Assembly (NCBI GenBank): GCA_948567375.1
Contig: OX419761.1
Span: forward strand, 30,790,243 to 30,854,242
DNA: 64,000 nucleotides
Direction: 5' to 3'
DNA from: Lunularia cruciata
Taxonomy: Eukaryota; Streptophyta; Marchantiopsida; Lunulariales; Lunulariaceae
In this document: positions 21,181 through 33,598 of the stretch, piece by piece
Layout of the letters: every line of letters begins with the position of its first letter
How positions within the stretch are numbered: the first letter of the stretch is position 1
Notes under the pieces: generated by a model
The model's database searches: none
What the model was told of the DNA's origin: nothing
What the model saw: only the letters and a program-made list of their open reading frames with translations
Position numbers and translations under genes: made by a program

Positions 21181-23830
21181 TCCCTATCTTAGCCTCTAGA
21201 GTATAGCATCGGTGGCCATCCACCATAGCCGGCCAAGGTACCACCGCCAACCACAAATCCGGCCGGCTACGGCCAATGTTTTGAGGCACAGGTGGTAGGG
21301 TATTTCTCATGGCCACGGCCGGCTGCAGTCGTAGTAAATGGATGATAAATAACATGTGGGTTTCTATCACCAAAACTACGACCCGCGTGAGTGAGTGTAA
21401 TGGGTTTGTGGAGAGGCAAATTTGTTTGAGTATTGCACTCAAAATTGTCAAAAAATAGCCCTTTGTAGCTTGTGCAGTTGCAATGTAATCATTCATTCAT
21501 CAATGGTAGTGCATGTACACCAAGCGGTCCAATCTGTGGCCAATTTCAAAGAGGAGATAGTCATATCACTCCATTCAACGGTGCCCAAATATCAGATTTT
21601 TCCCTAGACCAAGAGCAATCTACCATCTGCAATATCTCTGTGGAACAAGTTTGGGCCAATATGCTATGTTGCTGACAATGAGTTGGTTTATTCTATTCTT
21701 GACGGAGAGCAATAAAAAAAAAACAAGGTGACTTTTGTGGGTTGTCACATTTGCAAGGCAATGTATGTTTACAATTCAAACATTGACACAACCTCCATCA
21801 ACAACCATTCATGCCCTATTGCATCTATTGTGCTTGGTGGTTCCCACAATATGATCAACTTTGCCAAGCCTTTGTGCAAGCCCAATGCTAGACAAAAGCA
21901 ACTCGTAACAAAAAATTGGGTGAGATGTGCGCATTGGACTTTTGTCCATTCTTGATTGTGGCTGGGAAGGGTTTCCATGCCAAGCTGCAGACTATGCTTG
22001 ATATTGGATTAGCATCAAAGAAATCAATGAGTATTGACGATGTGTTGCAAGATCAAGTCACAGTCATAAGATCGCTCAAGAAAAGATGCAACTTCAGCAA
22101 GGTTCTTCTTCTGTCAAAGGTCCAATATCACTTTAGCTATGGGCAGGGTTCACACCAGATATTTGGATGGATGACAATCAATAGATCTCTTGTCTATTAG
22201 TCACAATCCATTTCATCGATGATTCATGGCAACTTCATGATTGCAAGCTCCAAGTGAATGAATTCATTGCTTGTAACCATACTGGCCAGGCCATCTTGTT
22301 GGAGTTCAACTCTGTGATTGACCCATATTGTTCATTTGAGGTGAATGACATCACCAAGAAGGCATCAAATGAGCAAGTAATTGTTGTGACATACTCTGCA
22401 TCCAACAACCATTTTGAAGATGGCTTGCCACGTATTTACAAATAGGTTCCATGCTCAGACCACAAAATTGGAACAGTCACCACCACAATGTTGGAAAATA
22501 GAACACACGTTGTTGATGGAAATACCTCTGCTCTATTTATGAGTTCTATGATGATGCCCCTAAAATCTTTGACCTGATCACACAATGCAAGGAATTGGTG
22601 TGATACTTCAAGAATACTGACTTGAACAGCCTGCTTTGTCCAAAGCTCAAGCAAGAGATTGTAACTTGCTGATATGGGCTGCTAAACATGCTAGAGTCTA
22701 TTTAAATTCAATTGGAAAAATCTTGAGAGTTGCTAGTTAAGAAAGGAGGTCAAAAGGAGAAGAAAATTGATTGTATTGATAGTGCGCTGCTCATCAAGAT
22801 GGTTTGATTCCTGGTTCTCTTCAAGATGGCAACCCTTGCTTTGGAACCATTCAAAACACCAACTTTGCACCTCATAGCATATTGGCATAATCTACTGTTG
22901 AAGCATTGTGTTGAGATGGCCAAGACAAAAGATATCACAGAAGCAGACAACATGACGCAGACCATTCCAGCCAATTCTAAGCATCTGGTTAACATCAAAA
23001 CACTCATCACAAAGTAGATTTTGGACAAGTGGTCACTCAACAGACTCCTTGTCATTGCCACCCTGCTAGATCCACAACAAAAGTCAAGACTACATTTGAT
23101 GGCAATCAAGGAAGAAGAGATTGTTGATGCAAAGATAGAAATCAAGCATCTGACCAAGCACTTTGTTGGTTTAGTCAAAGCTCCTGAAGACAATTGTTGT
23201 GCACCCTCATCAAGCTTGTGACCATCCCATCCAACAAAGCGTGCCAAGCTTATTGTTTGATAGTCATTAGCATTAACATCATTGGCGAGTGACTCGGATG
23301 AAGATGAAGATGATGGTCCTACTCTGATCGACAAGGAGCTCATTGCATCAAAAGAACTATAAGAGTATTATGCATTGAAGCTTTCCCAAAGTGAGAAGAA
23401 TGATCTTGAGAGCGGACCTGCAAAATTGCTCATCTGGTGGTCTACTCATGCTGAAATTTTTTTGTTTATCGCTCTCGTTGTAAGATCCATTCTTGCTATT
23501 CCTACCTCAAGCTCAAAATCTGAGTGTAATTTCTTGGATGCTGGCAATATATTGACAGACAAGCACAATACATTGTGACCATTGGCTGTTGATATTCTAT
23601 TGTTTATGTGTTCCAATTTGAACCTTAAATAGGCAAATTTTTGGACCTCATCAATCAATACAATTTTGTTATTTTAACCACCATCTGGTTTAGTTTTCCT
23701 TTTGTTACTCTTGGCTACAATATATTATCACATAATGGATATAGTGGGCTACAGCCATGTGTTGTGATGGGTTAACGGCCGGTAGCGGCTGGCTGTAGCC
23801 CACAACTGCTGTTTTCAATTAGAATGTCAT
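21180..23830 (+). mobile_element. Degenerate hAT-superfamily DNA transposon
   Basis: Coding core is a hAT transposase (next entry). The outer segments are unusually GC-rich for this region and full of GGCC/CCGGC: 21,205-21,320 (CATAGCCGGCCAAGG, CCGGCCGGCTACGGCC) and 23,740-23,815 (GGCCGGTAGCGGCTGGCTG). Such GGCCGGC-rich ends are plausible subterminal regions. I could not align convincing terminal inverted repeats or an 8-bp target duplication, so the limits are approximate. Confidence 0.65.
21728..23640 (+). pseudogene. hAT transposase remnant
   Basis: Fragments over all three frames appear in hAT order. First comes a BED-type zinc-finger-like region, VTFVGCHICKAMY (Cys-X2-Cys) followed by NNHSCP. 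Then ALDFCPFLIVAGKGF, IDDVLQDQVTVIRSLKKR, the core FIDDSWQLHD...ACNHTGQAI, CSDHKIGTVTTTMLENRTH, LLDPQQKSRL, and the C-terminal dimerisation motif LLIWWSTHAEIF...ILAIPTSSSKSECNFLDAGN. Many stops and frameshifts make it inactive; a non-autonomous life is also unlikely because the ends are eroded. Confidence 0.75.
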
Positions 23831-24960
23831 GCTTTGTTAGCCTTTGATATCTTTGTCCTCTCTTAATTTCTTTTATTGCTCTCATCCCATAACTAATTGA
23901 CTATAATATGACTAACTCTATTTTAGAATAGTCAACCATAGGTAATATAAAAGGTATAGGTTGCTGTAGGATGTCCACCTTATGATCAAATCCTAAAATG
24001 TATAATAATTGATCCATTTTTTGAAAAGTTATCTCCATCAATAATTGAGAACTATTGGATGAAAGTAGTTGCTCCATGATTGTACTTAGATTCTCTTCAA
24101 AATCTCTCACTAAGATCTTTGAAAGTGTTATTACCCTACTAAGCTATTATCCCTTTGGAAGTCCTTCCACTCCACAAACCTCATACAACCTCTTTTTCTT
24201 AGACTTTTGTTCAACCCCTTTGTCTTAGACCTCTTGATCTTGAAGGTCCAATATGAAGTCCAAAGTCAAGTATGCCATTCCTTCCTCTCAATATTTTGCT
24301 CTCCAAGCTCAATGGACATGAATTAGCATTATGTCTTTTTCCTCTACATAAAAAGCACTTAGAAACTAGTATAAAAAGTTATTGAGTCCTCTCAACACTC
24401 TCTTCAAATTCTATCCTAAACTCTCCTTTCTTTTATCATCTCAACCCCTTAGTGAACCTTAAATAGCTTCAACTTCCACTCATAATGGCACTCCATGCTC
24501 CAAAGATGAACTTAAACACTAAAGTATGCTTTTGTTCATTCTCAAACTCCACATACAAGAGAACTCACCTTCCAAAGGTGGACACCTTAGTCACAATTTT
24601 AGCCATTTCTTTCAAATGGTAAATCTCACACCTTTGACATTTTTCACACACTATGGAGCACCACTTCAGTGCAATTTTCCTTGGAAAATTTCATCACTTT
24701 TCATTGAGTCATTTGATATAAGCACCTCTTAATTCAGCACACTTCTTCTTAGAGTTAGTCTAAAAATTACCACCTTCACTTTAGAAATCCATAATTTTCT
24801 ACTTAAGTGCAAGAATGACTCTCCAAAACTTTTGTACTAGAAGATAGCTTATATCTTATTGGATTTTCTTGGAAATTTTCAAGGCAATCTAATTTAAATT
24901 GAAGAAATTTTGGGACGGATACATAATTCTAAAGCGTATATAGTTTTATGGAGTAGTTTA
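23831..24960. other. AT-rich spacer without a recognised gene
   Basis: I see no coding, RNA or transposon feature. It is pyrimidine-biased on the plus strand (many CTC and TTC runs), perhaps the eroded remains of an older element. Confidence 0.35.
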
Positions 24961-25190
24961 CTATAATACCAATAGCTAGACATATTATCTAGAGATGAAA
25001 GTTGGCTTGGTAATATCTAGAAGGATGTTATGTATGATGGGCTAGGTAGATCAGATAGAGCTATCACCAAAAGAGTACTTCTACTAATAAGGCAAGAGTC
25101 AAAAACAATTTGAAAACTTTAGAGCCAATTTTAGAGGCCTAAACGGATGAATTAGACCTTGAAAATGTATGCATTTCTACCACAAAAGGT
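24961..25190 (+). repeat. Family-A-like LTR fragment (diverged)
   Basis: Aligns with the first 250 bp of family-A LTRs: TATAATACCAATAGCTAGAC, GGTAATATCTAGAAGGATGTTA, CACCAAAAGAGTACTTCTAC and AGGCCTAAACGGATGAATTA. It is closer to the A2-type LTR (43,655-44,056, reverse) than to A1. It breaks off at about 25,190 with no matching end. Confidence 0.8.
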
Positions 25191-25952
25191 TTCTCATAGT
25201 TTCCTTTTGTCTATAATAGAATTATATATCAAATAGTATATTCCTTCTATAGCAACAATGGAACTAAAATGTGAGCTGGTTTATCTCTCACTTAGCATGA
25301 ATCTTTAAATGGTTATTAAGATAAAGAAACATAAACTAAGAAGGCTTTGAACCAAACTCTATCACACTCTTCTAAGGCTAAAACTCCAAGGCACCTCCAA
25401 GATCAAAGCTTTTCTCACTAGGGAACTAGAGATTGCAAAAGAAAGGATAAGTAACTCCTCATACCTAGTTTCTATACTTGAGAAATACTTACACACAAAG
25501 GTCACTAATTACTAGAGTATCTCAGTTTACTAAGAAAAAATTAATCTAAATTTTAAAGATATTCAAACTCATAGGAATAATCTTATAAGCATGTAGTACT
25601 ATCTTGACCCAATAACTAAGTCAATGATTCTTTTGCATGGACTATCTTTGGACTATAGAAAATTTACACCAAAAAGGTGGTGGATCCAAGGGTTCTCAGC
25701 TCTTTCCTCAAAGCCAAATATCAAGGAATAATACAAAGTCATTTACTAGAATAGTGGTGCTCACTCTTTCAAAATCCTCTAAGATATAATCACCCCTATC
25801 TTGGCTAGGAATAAATTTAGCCAATCATAGTTAAGTTAGTAGCTTGGTTAAAGTCTTTACAAATAACATCTTTCAACTATTAACAATACTAAATTGAATA
25901 TCCCAATAGAGCACATATGCACCAATTTGTGTTATAGGACAAAGTTGGAGTG

Positions 25953-26215
25953 TGTAATTCAGATCCTCCATGCTAGAGTGGATTTGGGTTGATTAGTGTA
26001 ACTCGAATTCTCTATGCTACAGTAGGTTTGGGTTGGTAAGTGTATCTTAGATCCTATGTGCTAGAAAGGGTTTGGCTTGATTACTATAATCAGTTGCTTG
26101 TTGGCAAAGGATATGGATTTTTTGATTTTGTATCAGTCATGGTATAGAGTTTGTTTAATTCTAAAGTGTATGATGTTGATAACAATGTATATTGTGTACT
26201 AAACACAATATAGTG
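25953..26215 (+). repeat. LTR relic related to element D, with a 44-bp triplication
   Basis: Three copies of a 44-bp unit begin at 25,953, 25,997 and 26,041 (TGTAAYTC..TATGCTAGAGT..GTTTGGGTTG). The last runs into GTTTGGCTTGATTACTATAA, which resembles TGTGGCTTGACTGTAATTAG in the terminal repeat of element D. Further right, AAGTGTATGATGTTGATAAC (about 26,164) and TGTATATTGTGTA match the terminal B segment of D (about 63,321-63,353). The order is A-like then B-like. Confidence 0.45.
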
Positions 26216-28739
26216 TAGTGTTGTACTGCACATAGTTGTAGTGTAATTACACCGCAAAATATTGAGAGCAATAACTAGTTAAAAAAACTTCATTTCAACA
26301 TGTTTCCTCTAATTTGAACATATTCAATCTTTGCTTATAGCATTAAATGGTACCAAATTGAGTTATATTTCTACCAGATTTCAACAAAGATAGACTTAAA
26401 CACTAATTTGACATCAATTCAATACCTCTAGCTCAAAATCCAACCTAAATTGAATGTTGTACACAAAAAAATTATCCCAATAACATTTATTCAACAAACT
26501 CCTTACATATATTATGAATGAATATAGCTTAAAGATATCATCAACTAAATCAATTTCTTCATATACTACTATCACACTGAATCTAAATCCCAATTTCAGA
26601 AACTCATATTTGTATGCTTATTAAATTTAAGGCTTCAAAATTAACTCTATAAATCAAATTATACAAAGAGAAACATAAAAAATTAAGTTATTCAACTCAA
26701 ACCACTTTAGTATCAAAGAATTCAAGTTATACTTAACAACTTGTTTTACTATAGTAAAGAGCTCAAAAGGCTCCATTCAAAAAAACCAAGCTCCTTCAAC
26801 TCTAATTAAAAGGAAAGTTAGGTTTCTAAGTAAAGGTAGACTCAATTATTTAATAAGACAAATGAAAAAAACACTTAAGGCAAAGATCGATGTATTAAAG
26901 GAATGGTGGATGAAACATATGGTATATTAATGGTTCCTTATATAACCTATATTGCAAGAATATTTGTTAGCACATCTTAGTTAGCTAAATAAGCATGATA
27001 AAAATAAAGAAAAAACATCATTTAGCAAATGAAGAAATATGTAAATTGTAGTTTATAATAATTAATTGGTAAAATAGATTAAAAAATAATATTAAAATAG
27101 ATAAAAATAAATCTTATAAACCAAATTAAAATCCAAATATACATATGACTATATAAATGATATAATAGATAACTAAATACATGATTAAAAAACTATGATT
27201 CATATGTATGAAATTTTTTTGAGTTGTTCTATAATGAATATGAACTTAACTAAAGAGAGTTTAAATATTAAGATGTAGAATTGCAAGTTTCAATCCTTGA
27301 AATGAAGAATGAAAAACCAAATCATCCTTGATACTAAAGAGGAAAGAGTGGATAAACTTTGATATACTAGATCTAGCATTTTAATGACAAAACCACATCA
27401 TTCATGATCCTAAAGAGGAAAGAGTGGATAAATTTGGATATACTAGATCTAACATTGTTAATTGTCATGGGAATTTTTAGATAAGATACTAGTAGTTGTT
27501 TCATTGATTTTTTTGAATGCAACAACATAAATATAAAATTTGGTGTTATTTATAAATTTTTAAACAAAATATTTTATGATCTGCGTCATAAGCTTCAACC
27601 ATATTATCCATTGTGCAAAGTTCTTCAAAAAGGTACTCATATATCCTTAACTACACACAATAGTGATGCAACATGTGTAGGATAACAAGAAGCATAAGAA
27701 GACCACATCCAAGCAAAACAAGTATAAAACCCAAGAGATAAAATGGTACAAATCTCCAAGAGCATTATAATGAGAAATTTGTCCTACTGCAATTAGAATA
27801 TGAAAGGCATGTGAATCAAATTATGTAAATAAAATTGGAGTATCCAAAGAACACTCACTTAGTCTGATTGTACTTTTAGGGTTGTAGCAACTCATGCTCT
27901 TTATACAACAATGGACACCCTTTATTGAAAGAAACTATAAGCTATTAAAATAGGAAAGTGAATGTGATACTATTGTTAATTAGTAAGATCATCTCTTGTG
28001 CACTATTTGAAACACATTGTACAACATATTCATAGCTCCGTATAACTCTAACACTAGAGAAAAAAGAGGTGACAATGGTGCTTATCCTTTTACTTGGAGA
28101 CCTTGGTTGCCAAGTGGAAGGAGAATGTGTAATCACTTTTTGGATAGGTGGCAAATAGAGTAACAATATCATCTAAAATTTCATGGCATGTGGGATCTAT
28201 AATCACAACTTGAGCTACAATCAACCTATCATCTTGGATCATATATAAGTATGCACTAACTTGTATTATTTGCAATGCATACCATTGCTCTCTACAAGTA
28301 AAGTATCCACTTTCCCATGCCATTGTAAACACAACATTTGTAATGAAATCTAAGATAATATCCTTTGTTTACCCAAAAGGATAATGAGTCATAGATCCTT
28401 ATTGCATCTAAGGTAGTATCACACTCACAATTGAGTAAAAGAAATGTAGATGGTTGGACCAAACCTAGGCAAAAACTTATTACTTTCAAGAAAGTAGGTG
28501 ATATGAGTCAAAATGCACTAGTGCAAGGTTGAGCTAGTAACTAAGACCCTACACTCTTACAAGAGTAAAAGAAAAGATGTGATCTAGTAGTACAAGGAAT
28601 AGATGGATCAACTAGAAGAGAATGTATATCCTATTCAAGTTATTGGTTGATCAAGGAAGATAGAAATCTTTATCCAATGGGAAGGTAAAGAAGTCAAGGA
28701 TGAAAGTCATCTTCTCTTTGGAGGAACAAACCATCTCTT
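26216..28739. other. AT-rich spacer with one 76-bp tandem duplication
   Basis: No gene recognised. Copies starting CCAAATCATCCTTGATACTA (27,317) and CCACATCATTCATGATCCTA (27,393) share AAAGAGGAAAGAGTGGATAA and ATATACTAGATCTA. The rest is low-complexity AT-rich DNA. Confidence 0.45.
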
Positions 28740-29568
28740 TGTAATACTCCGAGGACAAGAGAAGAGAGAAAACACAGATTGCACACTCAAACATTCGATG
28801 CCCCAAAGGAGCACCAATTGTAATACTCCGAGGACAAGAGAAGAGAGAAAACACAGATTGCAAACTCAAACATTTGATGCCCCAAAGGAGCACCTTCTCT
28901 TTATTATATAGACAAAGAGGATCTCCTCCAAGGAAGCTCCACCATAGGATTAGGAACACATATAGGTGACATGTCAGCAAGCTCCACGCTTGGATTACTT
29001 ATTGGATGGGTGACATGTCTGGTCTAGGTCCTATCTGGTTGGTCAAACAAGTTTTGACTGGAGGGAATCTTTTAGGGAATCTTCATGTAGGAATCTCAAA
29101 ATCACGGAAGCTACCGTTGGAAAGCTCTCGACAAGACAAAGCAGGGGGGAAGGAAAGGCCAGCCTTTCCTCCGCTTGGGAGGGGGGGGGGGGGGGGGGAA
29201 TTTGCACATTTTCAAGGCCTAATTCATCCGTTTAGGCCTCCGAAATTGCCTTCAAAGATTTCATGCATATTTTGGTTCCTACTCTATTAGTAGAAGTCCC
29301 CTTTTGGTGATACCTCTTTCTGATCTGTTTAGTCCATCATGTGTAACATCCTTCTAGATGTTACCAAACCAATTCTCACCTTTAAATCATATGTCTAGCT
29401 ATTGGTTTTAAGGTTCTCAAGTCTATTTTGGTTTCTGCCCTATTAGTAGAAGTACTGTTTTGGTGATACTTCTATCTGATCTATTTTGACCATCATGTAT
29501 AACATCATTCTAGATGTTACCAAACCAAATTTCACATCTAGATCATATGGCTAGCTCTTAGTATTACA
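28740..29568 (-). repeat. Solo LTR of family A with a 79-bp internal duplication
   Basis: Reads TGTAATACTCCGAGG to CTTAGTATTACA on the plus strand, i.e. a reverse-oriented family-A LTR. Flanks CTCTT (28,735-28,739) and CTCTC (29,569-29,573) look like an imperfect 5-bp target duplication. The first 79 bp (28,740-28,818) is repeated immediately at 28,819. A run of more than 20 nearly pure G lies at 29,178-29,200. Confidence 0.88.
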
Positions 29569-30310
29569 CTCTCATTGGGAGAGAAAAAAAATCCCTCCTC
29601 CACCTCTATCACATATGTCTCCAAAATTAGTCTATTAATAAGCATAAAATGGAAGGAAAGCAAAGTAAAAAGAGTTCAAAACTACCCAAAAATGCCAAAT
29701 ATTAATAAGCATAAAATGGAAGGAAAGAAAAGGTAAAAAGAGTTCACAACTACCCAAAAATGCCAAAGGTGAAGTCTCCTCTATAGATTGTAGGTCTATT
29801 TCTTTGTTAAAAAGGTAGTACATATGTCTATCTATGCACCAAGTCTTGCATCATATACCCAAAGTCATTAGTTCAATGATAAAATCAAAGCTCCAAGATT
29901 CTTTTTATGTGCAATTGGCCAATATTTATGCAAGCATTGCTTGCAGTTATTTACCTGAATTTTGCATGGTGAGTGGCTTTTTGAGTGTTTTTTCACCCAA
30001 GATTCAAGTCAGCACCAAAGAAAAAATGTAGATTTTTCCAGACTTGGAGAACCAGCTTGAAGACCAGCACACACTTAAAAATCATTTGGTTCAATCATTT
30101 CATCACAAAGCCCCACAATATTTTTTATTGAAGGTTATCATGCATTGAATAATCATAAATTTGATAATATAATCAAAGATCCTCTATGATCCTTCTTTAT
30201 TGAAAGCTCTCAATATAATAATAAGGTCAAAGAAGGAGTGCTCTATAATGAGAAATACCAAAAAAGAGTATACCAAATGCCACCTATGTTAGGATTCTCC
30301 CATATACTTA
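29569..30310. other. Spacer with a 67-bp tandem duplication
   Basis: Two copies starting TAATAAGCATAAAATGGAAG (about 29,635 and 29,702), each ending AACTACCCAAAAATGCCAAA. No gene recognised in the rest. Confidence 0.6.
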
Positions 30311-30720
30311 TGTAAAAGACCAAGACCGAGGAGAGAAATAGGAGAATGGAAACTCACATTGGGATACTTGAATGAGAGAAAAATCCAAATGCCTAGCATG
30401 ACTTCAGCTTTGGTATTTATAGGTAGCATACAAGGCACTTGAGAAGCTTCTTAAGAAACTTCTTTGAGCCGCTTTCTTAGAGTGCAAGCTAAGTTAACTA
30501 GGAAATTTCTCAATGAGCTTCCTTCTAGAAGCCACCTACTTGGCGTGCAAGCTAAGCTAGTTAGAAGCTTCTAGAAGCTACCTGCTTGGAGTGCAAGTTA
30601 ACTAGTTGGTAAGCTTCCCAAGAAGCTTCCTAGATGCTTTTGGAATATTCTAAGCTAATTTGGCTTATTCTCTATTTTGTTAGCCTTACTAACTATGTCG
30701 CTAAACTCCATACTATTACA
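30311..30720 (-). repeat. 3' LTR of B2
   Basis: TGTAAAAGACCAAGACC to CATACTATTACA on the plus strand, 410 bp. GAAgcTTCtaGAA at 30,564-30,576 keeps three heat-shock-type units. TATA box in reverse at about 30,415-30,421 (ATTTATAGG). Confidence 0.92.
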
Positions 30721-33590
30721 TATTCCTCCACCGCTAGTTGGTGACGTCCTCGTCGCCATTGAAGCTTCAAACTCTTGGATGGCCATTTGTGCATTTTGGA
30801 GGTGAGAAAGAGGTTCCCATGTGGCATCATGAAGGGGATACGCTTTCCAAAGGACTTTGTACTCTGTATGTTGATGGCAACATCGTTGGATGTAGCGACG
30901 TGCAAGGATACAATCAACTTTGTACTCCTCATGATCATTGATAGGGATAGGAGGACGAGGAGGTTGGACTCAAGAGGAGAAAGAAGAGGGGTTAGAAACA
31001 AAGGGCTTCAACTTGAAAACATGAAAGACAAGATGGATTTGCATATGATAAGGCAAGGCAAGTCGATAGGCAACAAGAGAGACAATTTGGGTGACATCAA
31101 AAGGTCCTATCCAATTAGGGGCAAGTTTACAAACTTGAGTATCAAGTGGGAGGGGTAGATTACTAAAGGATAGCATAAATTTATCACCAACTTCAAAGGT
31201 GAGATCACAATGATGGTGGTCTGCATACTGTTTTTGACGATTCTGAGCAACAAGGAGGTGAGATTTGTCTTGTTGGAGAGATTCGGATATGATGGTCAAG
31301 AAGGTTGAAGTATGAGAGACTTGAGACGGAGGAGGAGAAAGAAGAGAATCTAGGACAAGCGGATCTTGGCTAAAATTGAGAAAGAAAGGAGAAAATCTAG
31401 TGCTTACCTGTTTAGAATTGTTGTATGCAAACTCCACAACTGCAAGACATTCATCCCAATTAGTATGGTGAATGTTGACAAAGGCACGAAGCATATCTTC
31501 CAAGGTACAATTTTCACGTTCAGTTTGTCCATCAGTTTGAGGATGATAGGTTGTGGATAAAGCAAGCTTGGTGCCAAGTATCTAGAAGAGGGCTTGCCAA
31601 AACTTTCTGGTGAAGCGAGAATCACGGTCAGAGATGAGTGCATGTGGCATCTCATGATGTTTGAATATATTATTGAAGTATAGTTGCGCCAAGGTTGGAG
31701 CATCCACAATATCAACTATTGGTGCCAAATGGATTTGCTTACTAAGCTTATCCACAAACACCACAATTGCTGTGTGACCTTGTTGTGTTTTGGGCAAGGA
31801 GGTGATGAGATCTAAGCTCACATGTTCCTAATGAGTAGTTGGAATGGGAAGTGGCTGAAGGAGTCCACTCGGCTTCTAGTTACTGGCCTTGTTGCATTGA
31901 CAACTCTCACACAATCGAACAAACTCCCAAACATCTTGTGTCATGTTGGGCTACCACCATTGGTGTTGGAGGGTACCCAAGGTCTTATCTACCCCCATGT
32001 GACCAGCTATTGGTAAGTCATTGGCTTCCTAAAGGTGCACAAGTCAGAGATCATCTTTGGCTGGAACATAGATCCGGTCCGCATGGAATAGAAGGCTTTA
32101 CTTGAAGGAGAAGGTGTTGTACTCCTTCTCACCTGTTGTCAGATGACCATGTACCATTTGGAAGAAGGGATCTTGTTGTAGAGCTGACCAAAACTCATTA
32201 TGGACCTTGGGGTCAATTGACACCATCATAATTGCCACCGTGATGAGAGGAAGAGACTTCAAATCAAGTTGTCATGATAGAGCATCAAGGATGACATGGA
32301 ACCAACCTGGTTTGAACTCAAGTCTGATGTCAAACAACTGGAGTTGCTCTTCCTATTGATGATGTTGACTCTTCATGTGTTCCAAGTGCAAGGTCTGCAA
32401 TAATGGTTTGTGATCAGTTTGCATGACCACTTGTTTCCCCAAGAGGTAATGCCTCCATACCTTGGTGGCATATACCATTGCAAGTTGTTCCCGATCTCAA
32501 GCAGAGTAATTTCTTTTAGCTGTATTTAGTTGGCGAGACACAAAGGCAATGGGATGGTGGAGTCCATTTGGGAATTCCTGTTGCAACACAACTCCAATTG
32601 CAAAGTTAGAAGCATCAAAATCAACCACACAAGGTAGTTGAGGATCATATGGTTGAAGAATGGGTCTTGAAGACACCATATGCTTTAACTTTTGGAATGC
32701 TTCTTCATGCTTGGTGGTCCACTAGAAACTCAAGTTCTTTCCCAAGAAGTCAGTCAATGTTGCAACCACATGAACATAATAGTGGATGAACCGTTAGTAA
32801 AAATTGGCCAATCCATTGAATGCCCATACTATAGCATCCTTTGGGGTAGGCCAATCAACAATGGCCTTGATCTTCTCTTCTTCCATCTTGATCCCCTCTG
32901 ATGAGATCTTATGACCCAAGAAGGTAACCTCCTTCTACCAAAAGGCACACTTTGACTTCTCGTAGTTGTCTTAGGACTTCTTGCACATGATTTATGTGTT
33001 CTACCTCTATCTTGCTATAGATTAAGATATCATCCAAGAATACCACTACGGACCAATCCAATAGTCCCTCCAACACCCAATGCATTTGATCTATAAAGAC
33101 TGTTGGAGCATTAGTGAGTCCAAAAGGTAGAACTCTCCACTTGAAATGTCCATACCTTGTGCAAAAGGTAGTCTTTTGCACATCTTCTCTCTCAATAAGA
33201 ATTTGCCAATAGCCACTACAAAGATCTAGCTTGGAAAAGTAGTGTGCTCCACTTAGTTGATCAAGCATGTCATCAATCCGAGGCAAGGGATATGCATTCT
33301 TCACGGTTTGCTTATTGAGCCCACGATAATAAATACAGAAACAAAGTCCTCCATCCTTCTTTGGAACAAATAGTACCGGTGCTCCCCAAGGAGAGGTACT
33401 ATATCGTATGAAATCCTTCTCCAACAACTCTGTAAGTGTTGTTTGCAATTCCTCCAATTCCTTTGGTGAGAGCCAATAGATCGGTCTACATATTGGAGTA
33501 CTCCTTGGCAATAACTCAATCTTGAAGGGCATACCTTGATTGGAGGGTAATCCCTTTGGCAGATCATCCAGAAACACCTCCGCAAACTCT
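30721..33590 (-). pseudogene. pol of B2: RT, RNase H, integrase, chromodomain
   Basis: From right to left: RT (33,577-32,909; [49 protein letters not shown]), RNase H (32,700-32,340; DFDASNFAIGVVLQQEF), integrase core (31,821-31,500; LDLITSLPKTQ, LISDRDSRF, and QTDGQTEREN with the catalytic Glu kept in another frame), integrase C-terminus (about 31,300-31,000; LHLVFHVFKLKPF-like) and the chromodomain region (about 30,980-30,740; EEYEVDCIL-like in a shifted frame). It is the longest RT reading frame of family B in the window (222 codons), but the polyprotein is broken several times. Confidence 0.9.
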
Positions 33591-33598
33591 TGAACTAT

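Noticed and set aside
22750..23343. 197-codon minus-strand open stretch
   Set aside because: Antisense to the hAT transposase; Leu/Ser-rich translation with no recognisable domain.
23831..24960. Possible small genes in the pyrimidine-rich spacer
   Set aside because: Open stretches are short, without domains, splice structure or codon bias.
30775..31158. Plus-strand open stretch within B2
   Set aside because: Antisense to the B2 integrase C-terminus and chromodomain; the same shadow is seen on the opposite strand of B1 and B3.
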